Of a DNA stretch of 64,000 nucleotides, positions 45,041-53,219 are shown one piece after another; the first letter of the stretch is position 1; the number at the start of each line of letters is the position of its first letter. The notes under the pieces are model-generated. The model was given only the letters and a program-made list of their open reading frames with translations. It made no database searches and had not been told where the DNA came from. Both the position numbers and the translations under genes were made by a program. Source of the stretch: Campylobacter showae (GTDB lineage: Bacteria > Campylobacterota > Campylobacteria > Campylobacterales > Campylobacteraceae); NCBI RefSeq assembly GCF_900699785.1, contig NZ_LR535679.1, positions 2,046,001-2,110,000 of the forward strand. Direction: 5' to 3'.

Positions 45041-46774
45041 TTATTTCTTGTTATATTCGGCTTCGATCATCGATTTTAGCGACGAAAATTCGCTGTTTAG
45101 CTTGCTGATGATCTTGTCGTATGCTAAAAATCGCTCTTCCATCGTGGCGTACTTCGCGTCTAGCGACTTTTGCGTCCTTTCTTTTTCGGCATCGAGCGTT
45201 TTTTTCTCCTCGATCAGGCTTTGTCCGTATTTAGTTAAAGAGCCGTTTTTTGAGTTGATTAGCCCGTCTACAGTCTTTTTCGCTGAGGAAAAGATGCCGT
45301 TTACTGTCGTGTTTTTCGGCGTTACGGTCGATTCGCTAAAGCCCACTGCATTTAGCGCCGCAGCAGAGCCTTTTATGCTTATCGCCGTACCGTTTGTCGT
45401 TTTTAGCGATATGCCGTCTTCGTTTGCGGTTAGCGTCGCTTGTACGCCCGATATCCCGGCGTCGTTTATGGCTTTTAGCAGCGCCAGCGCGTTTTCTTTT
45501 GCCGAATTTGACGCGGGCGTAGCGGCTAAATTTATCTTTTTTCCGTTTATAACGAGATCGTCGCCGCCGATAGTGAGCGCTCCGCTATCTATGGGTTTTG
45601 AGCTAAGGACTTGAGCCGTGCCGTAGGTGGTGCCGCCGGCAAATATCTTTTGGACGCTTTGCAAATCCTCATCTAATTTTTTGCCGAGTTTTGAGCTATC
45701 TAGCTCTAGCAGACCTTCTTTGTTTAAACTTAGGCCATAGTCGGCTAAATTTGCCGTCTTGGTCACGTTGTCCTTGGTGTAGGTCTGATTGCTGAATAAA
45801 ATTTTATTTAGCGTCGATTTTATCGTATTTATCTCGCTTACGCCTTGAAAGGTGCCAGATTTTTTCGTATCCGAATCGTAATCGGTAGCGACTTTTAGGT
45901 TGTTTACGAGGTTATTGTACGCCGTTACCATGCTTTGCATGCTCTCTTTTATCGCGCTCGTGTCCTCTTTGACGCTAAAAGTCGTCTTGCCCGTATCTTT
46001 TAGCTTTATCGTCATTCCTAAATTTAGATCTTTTACCTCGTTGCCGCTTCGTTTTATCGTGATACCGTTGTAGACGAACTCGGCGTCTTGCGCGGTCGAG
46101 ATTTTATTATTTGCGATATTTGAGCTATCCCAGCCGAGTTTACCCAAAACATCTTCTGCGCCGCTTAGGGTGTTGCCGTCGTCATCGACGTTTGTTAGCT
46201 CGACCTTGTTTTCCGCGCCCGTTTCTTTTGATTGCAATATAAGCTGATACGGATCTTCTCCGCCGACCTTCATCGCTTTTGCGGAAACGGCGCCGTTTGT
46301 GACCTCGTTGATCTTATCGGCTAGCTCTTCTAGCGTGGTTGAGCTTTTGACTTCGATCTTGTAGGTTTGACCTCCGACTTTTACGCCAAAGGTTCCGTTT
46401 TTGCCGATAAACGAGCTTGAGGTGGCAAATTTGGTGCTTTGATAAACGTCTTTTTTGGCTAGTTGTTTAACGTCTATCTCGATATCTTGTACCGCGACGC
46501 CCGAGCTTACGTTTATATCTGCGCTTTTACCGTCCGAGCTAGTCGTTCTTTTTTGATACGAGCCATCGTCTGCCAGGGTCGAAACAGAGGAGCGAAAAGT
46601 GCCTATCAGCGTTTTTAGAGCCGTTAGGTCCTTTTGCTTTGTCGCGTTTGCCGTGATCTTGGTACTTACGGGTTTTATCTGACCCGCTTCGTCGGCAGCT
46701 TTTAGCTTATCTATAACGTCTTGCGTTAAAACTTGGCTACCAAAGCCAAGAGAAGAAACTTTACCTAGCGCCAT
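45041..46774 (-). CDS. fliD: Flagellar filament cap protein FliD
   Basis: The 577-residue protein has the FliD N-terminal segment (LGFGSQVLTQDVIDKLKAAD), a long Lys/Ser/Thr-rich central region, and the C-terminal coiled coil (LAYDKIISKLNSEFSSLKSMIEAEYNKK is the terminal region). FliD forms the pentameric cap under which flagellin folds. The ATG follows AAGGAGAGC and lies two bases after flaG. Confidence 0.94.
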   Translation of the reverse strand: MALGKVSSLGFGSQVLTQDVIDKLKAADEAGQIKPVSTKITANATKQKDLTALKTLIGTFRSSVSTLADDGSYQKRTTSSDGKSADINVSSGVAVQDIEIDVKQLAKKDVYQSTKFATSSSFIGKNGTFGVKVGGQTYKIEVKSSTTLEELADKINEVTNGAVSAKAMKVGGEDPYQLILQSKETGAENKVELTNVDDDGNTLSGAEDVLGKLGWDSSNIANNKISTAQDAEFVYNGITIKRSGNEVKDLNLGMTIKLKDTGKTTFSVKEDTSAIKESMQSMVTAYNNLVNNLKVATDYDSDTKKSGTFQGVSEINTIKSTLNKILFSNQTYTKDNVTKTANLADYGLSLNKEGLLELDSSKLGKKLDEDLQSVQKIFAGGTTYGTAQVLSSKPIDSGALTIGGDDLVINGKKINLAATPASNSAKENALALLKAINDAGISGVQATLTANEDGISLKTTNGTAISIKGSAAALNAVGFSESTVTPKNTTVNGIFSSAKKTVDGLINSKNGSLTKYGQSLIEEKKTLDAEKERTQKSLDAKYATMEERFLAYDKIISKLNSEFSSLKSMIEAEYNKK

Positions 46775-46776
46775 TT

Positions 46777-47148
46777 TTAGCTCTCCTTGTCAAATAAAAC
46801 TCCGACTGCCTCTCTAAAATATTCGCTTAGTTTCATGGCTTGTTCAGTCGGGATTTTGCGGATCACGTCGCCGGTTTTCATCTCCATTACGTTTACATAC
46901 ATGGCTTCTATCTTATCGTTGTAGCCAAAGCGTATGCTAGTGCCCAGATCTTCCATTTGTTTATTTAGCTTTTCGGTGGCTTCTTTTACTTTTTCATTTA
47001 GCGTTTCGTTATTTTGCTCGGTTAAATTTTGGGTTGCGTCTTGCTGGATCTGCGTCCTTTCGACCTCTCTAGTTTGCGTAGAGCTTTGCGCGTGCGAGCT
47101 TGTAGCTACGTTTGCCATCGGTTGGCTCGCTACTTTGAAAATTTCCAT
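46777..47148 (-). CDS. flaG: FlaG family flagellar protein
   Basis: The 123-residue protein has a Gln/Thr/Ser-rich N-terminal half and the conserved FlaG C-terminal domain: EATEKLNKQMEDLGTSIRFGY, then VNVMEMKTGDVIRKIPTEQ and the final FREAVGVLFDKE. FlaG limits filament length in Campylobacter and Vibrio. It heads the flaG-fliD-fliS operon behind AAAGGAG and a sigma-28 promoter. Confidence 0.93.
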   Translation of the reverse strand: MEIFKVASQPMANVATSSHAQSSTQTREVERTQIQQDATQNLTEQNNETLNEKVKEATEKLNKQMEDLGTSIRFGYNDKIEAMYVNVMEMKTGDVIRKIPTEQAMKLSEYFREAVGVLFDKES

Positions 47149-47178
47149 ATTTTCTCCTTTAAATATTTGCTAGCTTCT

Positions 47179-47205
47179 ATATCGTCAAATTTACAAATTT
47201 TTTTA
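47179..47205 (-). promoter_or_regulatory. Sigma-28 promoter of flaG-fliD-fliS
   Basis: On the minus strand TAAA (47205-47202), a 17-base spacer and CGATAT (47184-47179) reproduce the FliA consensus spacing. The block around the -10 (AAATTTGACGATATAG) is identical to that before flgL, a second late flagellar gene. Confidence 0.7.
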
Positions 47206-47212
47206 GCCCCGT

Positions 47213-47230
47213 TCGGGAAATTTTTTGCTT
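47213..47230 (+). promoter_or_regulatory. Weak sigma-54-like motif ahead of the 47296 gene
   Basis: GG at 47215-47216 and GC at 47227-47228 keep the 12-base register, with a TTGCTT -12 element, but the -24 half (CGGGAA) departs from consensus. It is directed at the small gene before rsmD, in the divergent flagellar gap. Confidence 0.4.
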
Positions 47231-47295
47231 AATTTAAATTTTCGCATAAATTTGTTAAAATCCAGCCTAAATCAAGGCGAGAAAAAGGAGAATTT

Positions 47296-47682
47296 GTGAA
47301 AATTTCGTTTGAATGCGACTGTATTTTGCTGGAGGAGTCGCTAAGGCTATTTCTGAGAGATTTTATCTCGCCTAGAAAAGATTGCGATTTTATCGTGGCA
47401 GACAAAAAGATAGAGGCCAAAAAGCCCGTTTTCGTGATCGCCGAGCGCTCGCCTCATCTAAAAATCCCTTTTAGTAAAGAAGCCCTTATCTCCGCGCTTG
47501 AGGAGTTTTACTCGGCGATTCAGTTTTCAGAGCCTATCGCGCCTTCTCGCACGACCTCGCCCGCATTTGTTATAAAAGAAGAATCCGCGCCGCAAAACGG
47601 TTCAAATTTGGAGCTTGAGGTTTCAAATTTGATAGATAAATTTAAAGAAGAGCTACTCGCGATTCTAAGGAAAGCTCGTTGA
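47296..47682 (+). CDS. Conserved hypothetical protein upstream of rsmD (Cj1460-like)
   Basis: The 128-residue protein starts with GTG behind GGAG at a proper spacing and overlaps rsmD by four bases. Its first half reads like a response-regulator or NifA-receiver-like alpha/beta fold (KKPVFVIAERSPHLKIPFSKEALISALEEFY resembles the alpha4-beta5-alpha5 end of a receiver), but no phospho-acceptor Asp motif is visible. The C-terminus is a charged helix. A hypothetical gene has the same place in C. jejuni. Its function is unknown; a degenerate receiver is one possibility. Confidence 0.7.
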   Translation: MKISFECDCILLEESLRLFLRDFISPRKDCDFIVADKKIEAKKPVFVIAERSPHLKIPFSKEALISALEEFYSAIQFSEPIAPSRTTSPAFVIKEESAPQNGSNLELEVSNLIDKFKEELLAILRKAR

Positions 47683-48245
47683 AAAATCTCTACGCGACTA
47701 TCTCGAGCGGTAAATTTAAAGGTAAAAAGCTGCTTTTGCCTTCGCTTCAAACAACAAGAAGCACCAAAAGCATCGTCAAAGGCTCGTTTTTTGATTCGTT
47801 TCGCTACGAGCTAGCGGGTAAGGTTTTTATCGAGGCTTTCGGCGGTAGCGCGCTGATGGCCGCAGAAGCGCTAAGTAACGGCGCGACAAAGGCCTACGCG
47901 GTAGAAATCGACAAAAACGCCTATAAAATCGCGCTACAAAACGCTAAACTTATCGGCGACGAGTTAGAAGTCATAAACGGCGATACTTTTGACACTACGC
48001 CGGCTATCGTCGCGAGGCAAAATTTACCCGTTATCTTGTATCTTGACCCGCCTTTTGATATCAGGGACGGCTTTGCGGACGTTTATGAAAAGTGCGTAAA
48101 TTTGGCGATAAATTTGCCCAAAGACAAAATTTATCTGATCGCTTTCGAGCATGTCAGTCACTTAAATTTACCGGAAAATATCGGCGCCTTTTCGCTTTTA
48201 AAATCTAAAAAATTCGGAAACACCTCGCTTAGCTACTATTCTTAA
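47679..48245 (+). CDS. rsmD: RsmD-family RNA methyltransferase
   Basis: The 188-residue protein shows the RsmD order: ISSGKFKGKKLLLPS with TRSTKSIVKGSFFDS, the SAM-binding EAFGGSALMAAEALSNGA and the catalytic LYLDPPFD. RsmD methylates G966 of 16S rRNA at N2. It begins with TTG in a TTGA overlap with the upstream gene. Downstream, after 69 bases containing a sigma-54 promoter, lies flgI; the same order is known in C. jejuni. Confidence 0.88.
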   Translation: MKNLYATISSGKFKGKKLLLPSLQTTRSTKSIVKGSFFDSFRYELAGKVFIEAFGGSALMAAEALSNGATKAYAVEIDKNAYKIALQNAKLIGDELEVINGDTFDTTPAIVARQNLPVILYLDPPFDIRDGFADVYEKCVNLAINLPKDKIYLIAFEHVSHLNLPENIGAFSLLKSKKFGNTSLSYYS

Positions 48246-48262
48246 AAATTTTTGCGTCAAAT

Positions 48263-48280
48263 TTGGAATGCTAATTGCTT
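48263..48280 (+). promoter_or_regulatory. Sigma-54 promoter of flgI operon
   Basis: TTGGAATGCTAATTGCTT places GG at 48265-48266 and GC at 48277-48278, exactly 12 apart, with a consensus TTGCTT -12 element. It falls between rsmD and the flgI ATG. Confidence 0.8.
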
Positions 48281-48314
48281 TTTCGTACTTGAAAATACAA
48301 AATTAAGGACGAAA

Positions 48315-49376
48315 ATGAAATTAGCGGCATGCTTGCTGAGCCTTGCTATATCGGCTTTTGCGGCGCAGATAAAAGATATCGCAAACGTCGTTGGCGTGAG
48401 GGAAAATCAGCTGATCGGATACGGTCTGGTCGTCGGTCTAAACGGCTCTGGCGACGGCAGTAGCTCTGAGTTTACGATACAGTCTCTTTCAAATATGCTT
48501 CAAAGCGTGAACGTAAAAATCAAGCCCGACGATATCAAATCTAAAAACACCGCCGCGGTAATGGTTATCGCAAAGCTGCCGCCGTTTGCTAGGCAGGGCG
48601 ATAAGCTCGACGTCGTGATATCATCTATCGGCGACGCAAAGAGCCTTCAGGGCGGAACTCTTTTGATGACTCCGCTTAAGGGCGTGGACGGCGACATTTA
48701 CGCTTTGGCGCAGGGCTCGCTAACCATAGGCGGCAAGACGGCATCTCGCGGCGGCGGAAGTAAAGGCGGCAATCACGTAACAGCAGGCACGATCCCAAGC
48801 GGCGCTATCGTGGAGCGCGAGATCGCATACGATATCTATAATCAAGAAGCGATATTTTTAAGTTTAAAAGAGTCGAATTTCGACACCGCTTCAAGCATCC
48901 AAAGAGCGGTAAATTTAAACGTAGGCGTCGATAGCGCGGTAGCCGTCGACTCGCGAACGATCAGGATCGCTAAGCCAAACGGGGCAAATATGGTCGACTT
49001 CGTAGCTAGAGTGTTAAATTTGGACGTGGATTATAAAGCGCTAGATAAAATCGTAATCGACGAGCGCACCGGCACGATAGTAAGCGGCATAAATATCACG
49101 GTAGGTCCCGTCGTCATCACGCACGGCGACATCACGATAAAGATAGAGCCCGACTCATACGACGAGGCGCTGGCAGAGCAGAGAACTATCGACCTGCGAG
49201 ACGGCGCAGCAGTCGATCCCGTAGCTAACATGCTAAAAATCAGCGGCGAAAAAACTACCGTAGCTAGCGTCGCAAGGGCGCTAAGCAAGATGGGCGCGAC
49301 GCCTAGCGACATCATCGCGATAATGGAAAATCTAAAGCGCGTCGGCGCTATACACGTAGACTTGGAGATAATATAA
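48315..49376 (+). CDS. flgI: Flagellar P-ring protein FlgI
   Basis: The 353-residue protein begins with a signal peptide (MKLAACLLSLAISAFAAQ) and continues with IKDIANVVGVRENQLIGYGLVVGL, the FlgI signature. FlgI assembles the P ring around the rod in the periplasm. A longer frame from TTG 48252 is open, but it would run across the sigma-54 promoter at 48263-48280 and bury the signal peptide, so ATG 48315 (after AAGGAC) is the start. It shares one base with flgJ. Confidence 0.95.
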   Translation: MKLAACLLSLAISAFAAQIKDIANVVGVRENQLIGYGLVVGLNGSGDGSSSEFTIQSLSNMLQSVNVKIKPDDIKSKNTAAVMVIAKLPPFARQGDKLDVVISSIGDAKSLQGGTLLMTPLKGVDGDIYALAQGSLTIGGKTASRGGGSKGGNHVTAGTIPSGAIVEREIAYDIYNQEAIFLSLKESNFDTASSIQRAVNLNVGVDSAVAVDSRTIRIAKPNGANMVDFVARVLNLDVDYKALDKIVIDERTGTIVSGINITVGPVVITHGDITIKIEPDSYDEALAEQRTIDLRDGAAVDPVANMLKISGEKTTVASVARALSKMGATPSDIIAIMENLKRVGAIHVDLEII

Positions 49377-49687
49377 TGCTAAACGTAGATACTTCGGCGG
49401 CTTTAAGCTCTTATAATAAATTTGCCACGAGCTCTATCGAAAACAGGCGCGTGGATAGATTTCAGAGCGAACAAGACGCTCTTTTAAAAGAGCAAACCGA
49501 CGCTTTTGAGGCGTTTTTGGTTAAAAGCGTGCTAGATATCGCGCTAAAGGATGAAAATCCGTTATTCGGCAAGGATGCCGGAGACGAGATCTACCACTCG
49601 ATGTATAACGATACGATGAGCAAGGCTCTGAGCGGAAATTTAGGCTTTAGCGAACTTTTATTCAATTATTTGAAAGAAAGGGCTTAA
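49376..49687 (+). CDS. flgJ: FlgJ-type rod-binding protein (rod-binding domain only)
   Basis: The 103-residue protein contains the rod-binding core (EAFLVKSVLDIALKDENPLFGKDAGDEIYHSMYND) and stops there. Enteric FlgJ (about 313 residues) also has a muramidase domain that opens a hole in peptidoglycan; Campylobacter FlgJ lacks it, so this length is normal for the group. Its ATG overlaps the flgI TAA by one base (TAATG). Confidence 0.85.
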   Translation: MLNVDTSAALSSYNKFATSSIENRRVDRFQSEQDALLKEQTDAFEAFLVKSVLDIALKDENPLFGKDAGDEIYHSMYNDTMSKALSGNLGFSELLFNYLKERA

Positions 49688-49710
49688 GAAATTTCAAAAT
49701 TTGCCGATTT
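49684..49710 (+). promoter_or_regulatory. Sigma-28 promoter of flgM
   Basis: TTAAG at 49684-49688 and GCCGATTT ending at 49710 match FliA elements with the 17-base spacing between the TTAA and CGATTT. It overlaps the flgJ stop and precedes flgM by 30 bases. Confidence 0.55.
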
Positions 49711-49740
49711 AGTTTCTAACAAATCTAAAAAGGCTTGAAA

Positions 49741-49944
49741 ATGATAGGAACTCTCGGAGCTAAACTGGGCATGAGCCCGCAGCAAATCATTCGCTCAAAC
49801 GATGTAAAAAAGAGCGAAAACATGGAAAAAACACAAGGCAAAGAAGAAAGCAAGGTTGCAAAGATAGCCGAGCAGATCGCAAACGGAACATATAAACTAG
49901 ATATGTCCAAGACTGCAAAAGCCGTTGCCGATACGCTTTTATAA
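49741..49944 (+). CDS. flgM: Anti-sigma-28 factor FlgM
   Basis: The 67-residue protein is typical of FlgM: a flexible, charged N-terminal half (KKSENMEKTQGKEESK) and a C-terminal sigma-binding helix region (KVAKIAEQIANGTYKLDMSKTAKAVADTLL). It holds FliA inactive until exported through the completed hook or bound state. ATG 49741 with AGG seven bases ahead is chosen over TTG 49735. A sigma-28 promoter gives it feedback control. Confidence 0.88.
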   Translation: MIGTLGAKLGMSPQQIIRSNDVKKSENMEKTQGKEESKVAKIAEQIANGTYKLDMSKTAKAVADTLL

Positions 49945-49947
49945 GAT

Positions 49948-49980
49948 TTTTTGTCCTTGCGTAAAAAGAAAGGACAAAAA
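49948..49980 (+). promoter_or_regulatory. RBS-masking hairpin at the flgN start
   Basis: TTTTTGTCCTT (49948-49958) pairs perfectly with AAGGACAAAAA (49970-49980). The right arm contains the AAAGGA ribosome binding site and ends on the A of the flgN ATG. Eleven pairs with an eleven-base loop. Confidence 0.65.
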
Positions 49981-50411
49981 TGCTTAAAAGATATTTGGAT
50001 GAGGCGATGGGGGTGCTAGACGAACTCATCGCTCAAACTACGGAAGATATAGAAAAGATAAAACTAGCCGACCACAGCAAGGTCGATGATAGCGTCAGAC
50101 GCAAAAACGAGCTGGTTAAAAAATTCGAATCCGTAAAATCGCTGCTAGATAAAGAGCTTTTAAGAGTCTCAAAGGAAAACGGCGGGGCAAATTTAAGCTC
50201 TATCCTCGACGATGAGGTAAAGTCATCTCTCGCGCTTATGCGCTCAAAGCTTGAAGAGCTCTACTCAAAAAACAAAGAATACGCAAAATACGTCGTCGGA
50301 GTGAAAGAATTTTTCGATAGCTTGCTAAAAAATATGTTTAAAGGCGAGCAAGACGGCGGCTACGACAAAAACGGTCTAAGACCGGAGAGTTTATTTAAAA
50401 CGAGGGTTTAA
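49980..50411 (+). CDS. flgN: FlgN-like export chaperone for FlgK/FlgL
   Basis: The 143-residue protein is almost entirely helical with heptads (LDEAMGVLDELIAQTTEDIEKIKLA; a second coil at about 80-120) and a disordered, Gly-rich tail ending LRPESLFKTRV. This is the FlgN form, and it lies four bases before flgK, its cargo. Its RBS is inside a perfect hairpin. FlgN sequence conservation is low, so context carries much of the call. Confidence 0.8.
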   Translation: MLKRYLDEAMGVLDELIAQTTEDIEKIKLADHSKVDDSVRRKNELVKKFESVKSLLDKELLRVSKENGGANLSSILDDEVKSSLALMRSKLEELYSKNKEYAKYVVGVKEFFDSLLKNMFKGEQDGGYDKNGLRPESLFKTRV

Positions 50412-50414
50412 AAA

Positions 50415-52268
50415 ATGGCTAATATATTTTCGTCTTTGCACATCGGCGTGAGCGGCCTAGATGCCGCGCAGACGCAGATCACTACGACCGGACACAACAT
50501 CACAAACGCCGACAGCGAGCACTATACTAGACAGCGCGTCGTGCAGTCTGCTAGAGAGCCTTTTCACGATATTCCTGGCGATATCGGCAGGGGTACGCAG
50601 GTCGATACGGTCGTGCGCGTGCATGACGAATTTACATTCGCTAGGCTTCGCACTTCAAATATAAATTTAGAATCGACCGAGTACAAAAAGCAAATTTTAG
50701 AGGAGATTTCGCAGCGCTTTCCAGATCTGCAAAGCGTGGGTATAGGTAGAGATTTGCAAAATTATTTCAACGCGTGGAACAACCTCGCTTCAAACCCGAC
50801 CGAGGGCTCGCAAAAGATAAATTTGCTAAATAACGCTAGCACGCTCTCAACCAGCATAAACAAAGCTAGCGACATGCTAACTAAGATCCAAAAAGACGTG
50901 GACTCGCAGATAGAGGTTACCGTAAATGAAATAAATAAATACGCCAAGCAAATCGCGCAGATAAACAAAGAGATCGTGCGCGTCGAGTCCGTGGGCAACA
51001 CTAGAGCCAACGACCTGCGCGACAAACGCGATCAGCTCGAGCTTGCTATGTCAAAGCTTGCGGGTATAAGCGTGTTTAAGGGCGAACTGCAAGGCACTAG
51101 CGTCGATCCTACAGTAACCGACATAGGCACTAAGCATCAGATAAATATCTCGGGGTTCAATATAGTCGACGGCGTGACCTATCACCCGCTAAAGATAGAT
51201 AAAATGAACGGCAAGAGCGAATTTAAGGGCGTTTATTTTGAAAGGGAGGACGGCAAAAAGGTCGATCTAAACGGACGTATCCAGGGCGGTAAACTGGGCT
51301 CGGCTCTAGATCTGCGCGGACGCAGGATGGATGATAGCGGAGAGTTTCAGGACGGAACGATACAAAAATACATCGACAACCTAAATACCTTCGCCAAAGG
51401 TATCATAAACGAGACGAACAATATCTACGCAAGATCGGCCGTAGAAAACGCCGTAACCGACGAGATAAAAGACCTAAGCGACTCTAGAACGCTCATGAAT
51501 TTTAATAACGACATCAAGCACGGTAGCTTTGACGTCGTGGTTTATAACAACCAAGGCCAAGAGGTCGCTCGCAAAACGATAAACATAAACGCCTCGACTT
51601 CGATAAACGACAATACTCGCGGTAACTCTATCGTGCGCGACTTTAACTCCGATACCGACGACAATGGCGATAACAACTCTCTAAACGACGTGGATGATTA
51701 TTTTCAGGCAAGCTATCAGTACGACGCGGCGACGGGCAGGGGAACGTTTGGCGTCATACCGAAAAGAAACGCTGGCGAATACAGCGTAGCTTTTATCGAT
51801 AAAGGCACGAATTTCCCCGGTATCATCGGGCTAAATAGGGTATTTGAGGGCGACAAAGCCAAAAACATGAGCGTAAAAAGCGAGCTGATAGAAAATCCGC
51901 ACAAGCTAAAAGCCTACTCAAATCCGACTCCGGGTAACAACGAAGTCGCAAATGATATGGTGCAGCTGCAATACAATAAAATCGTGTTTTACTCCAACAA
52001 ACACGCAGATAAACAGGAGAGCATCGAGGGCTACTACCGTTACATCACGTCCGATCTAGCTAGCGAGACGCAGGCAAATAACGACCTAAACGACGCAAAT
52101 ACCGCCATCCATAAGGTCGCGATGTCCGAGCATCAGTCCGTTAGCGGCGTAAATTTAAACGAGGAGCTAACAAATCTCATACGCTTTCAAAGTAGCTACG
52201 GCGCGGCGGCGAAAATCATCACGACCGTAGAAAAGATGCTCGATACCTTGCTAACCGTCAAACAATAA
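50415..52268 (+). CDS. flgK: Flagellar hook-filament junction protein FlgK (HAP1)
   Basis: The 617-residue protein has the FlgK N-terminus (IFSSLHIGVSGLDAAQTQITTTGHNITN, coiled-coil D0) and the C-terminal VSGVNLNEELTNLIRFQSSYGAAAKIITTVEKMLDTLL. The middle is a long surface domain. FlgK is the first junction ring on the hook, followed by FlgL, encoded 38 kb away in this window. Spacing to flgN is three bases. Confidence 0.95.
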   Translation: MANIFSSLHIGVSGLDAAQTQITTTGHNITNADSEHYTRQRVVQSAREPFHDIPGDIGRGTQVDTVVRVHDEFTFARLRTSNINLESTEYKKQILEEISQRFPDLQSVGIGRDLQNYFNAWNNLASNPTEGSQKINLLNNASTLSTSINKASDMLTKIQKDVDSQIEVTVNEINKYAKQIAQINKEIVRVESVGNTRANDLRDKRDQLELAMSKLAGISVFKGELQGTSVDPTVTDIGTKHQINISGFNIVDGVTYHPLKIDKMNGKSEFKGVYFEREDGKKVDLNGRIQGGKLGSALDLRGRRMDDSGEFQDGTIQKYIDNLNTFAKGIINETNNIYARSAVENAVTDEIKDLSDSRTLMNFNNDIKHGSFDVVVYNNQGQEVARKTININASTSINDNTRGNSIVRDFNSDTDDNGDNNSLNDVDDYFQASYQYDAATGRGTFGVIPKRNAGEYSVAFIDKGTNFPGIIGLNRVFEGDKAKNMSVKSELIENPHKLKAYSNPTPGNNEVANDMVQLQYNKIVFYSNKHADKQESIEGYYRYITSDLASETQANNDLNDANTAIHKVAMSEHQSVSGVNLNEELTNLIRFQSSYGAAAKIITTVEKMLDTLLTVKQ

Positions 52269-52279
52269 ATTTAAATTTC

Positions 52280-52322
52280 TTTTAGCCTTTTTGGTTTAAA
52301 ATCTCGGCCAAAAAGGCTAAAA
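52280..52322 (+). promoter_or_regulatory. Perfect 15-bp hairpin ending at the start codon after flgK
   Basis: TTTTAGCCTTTTTGG (52280-52294) pairs perfectly with CCAAAAAGGCTAAAA (52308-52322), and the next three bases are the ATG of the TIGR02757 gene. The right arm covers its likely Shine-Dalgarno (AAAGG). No T run follows, so it is not a standard terminator. Confidence 0.7.
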
Positions 52323-53084
52323 ATGGACTTAAAAACCCTCCTAGATCAAAACGTAATCTCTAAAAATACCCATGCGGACTTGTTTGCTGCCGCCGATCCG
52401 CTGCAGGTCGCGAGCAAATTTAAAACGCCCGAGATCTCGCTCATCTGTGCGCTTTTTGCTTACGGCAACGCAAAACTCATCGTAAATTTTCTAAATTCGC
52501 TTGACTTTTCGCTGCTAGATAAAAGCGAGGAGGAGATCATTTCAAATTTGACGCGGCATAAATACCGCTTTCAAAGTTGCGAAGACGTGCGGCAGATTTT
52601 TATCACCGTTTCGCGTCTAAAAAAGCAGGGCGATATCGAAAGCACGGTGAGATCGGGCTTTGAGAAAAGCGGCTCGATGATAGAGGGCGTAAACGAACTC
52701 ATCAAATTTATCTACTCGCTAAACCCTTACCGCTCGGAGGGGTATGGGTTTTTCTTCGGCAAGCCGTACGAAAAAGCGCCGCAAAGCCCGTATAAACGCT
52801 ACAATATGTTCCTGCGCTGGATGGTTCGAGATAGCGACATCGACCTTGGGCTTTTTAAAAGCCTGCCAAAAAGTAAGCTCCTTATACCTCTTGACGTGCA
52901 TACGCACCGAGTTTCGCTAAATTTGGGCTTAATCTCTCGCAAAAGCTATGATTTTAGGGCCGTGCGCGAGCTAACGGACAAGCTTTGCAAATTTGATACC
53001 GCCGATCCGATCAAGTACGATTTCGCGCTCTACCGCATCGGCCAAAGCGGCGAACTAGCGCAAATTTTAAGCGAGATAAAATAA
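52323..53084 (+). CDS. TIGR02757/DUF2400 family protein
   Basis: This 253-residue protein contains ISLICALFAYGNAKLIVNF, KRYNMFLRWMVRDSDIDLG and LLIPLDVHTHRVSLNLGL, the conserved blocks of TIGR02757. The helical fold with a late D-V-H-T-H motif resembles endonuclease III-like glycosylases, but no iron-sulfur Cys set is present. It occupies the same place after flgK in C. jejuni (Cj1467). Its biochemical role is not established. The start codon abuts a perfect hairpin. Confidence 0.8.
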   Translation: MDLKTLLDQNVISKNTHADLFAAADPLQVASKFKTPEISLICALFAYGNAKLIVNFLNSLDFSLLDKSEEEIISNLTRHKYRFQSCEDVRQIFITVSRLKKQGDIESTVRSGFEKSGSMIEGVNELIKFIYSLNPYRSEGYGFFFGKPYEKAPQSPYKRYNMFLRWMVRDSDIDLGLFKSLPKSKLLIPLDVHTHRVSLNLGLISRKSYDFRAVRELTDKLCKFDTADPIKYDFALYRIGQSGELAQILSEIK

Positions 53085-53219
53085 ATTTGACGGGTTTTTC
53101 TCGCGCGAAACGGCGGCAAATTTAAGCCCTTGCGGCGCGTTAAATTTAAGAAAATTTAAAGCCTAAATTAATCAAATTTAGGCTATAGTTACCTTGCAAT
53201 TACATTTTAAGGAGAAAAA

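Noticed and set aside
48252..48314. N-terminal extension of FlgI from TTG 48252
   Set aside because: It would cover the sigma-54 promoter and bury the signal peptide; ATG 48315 is the start.
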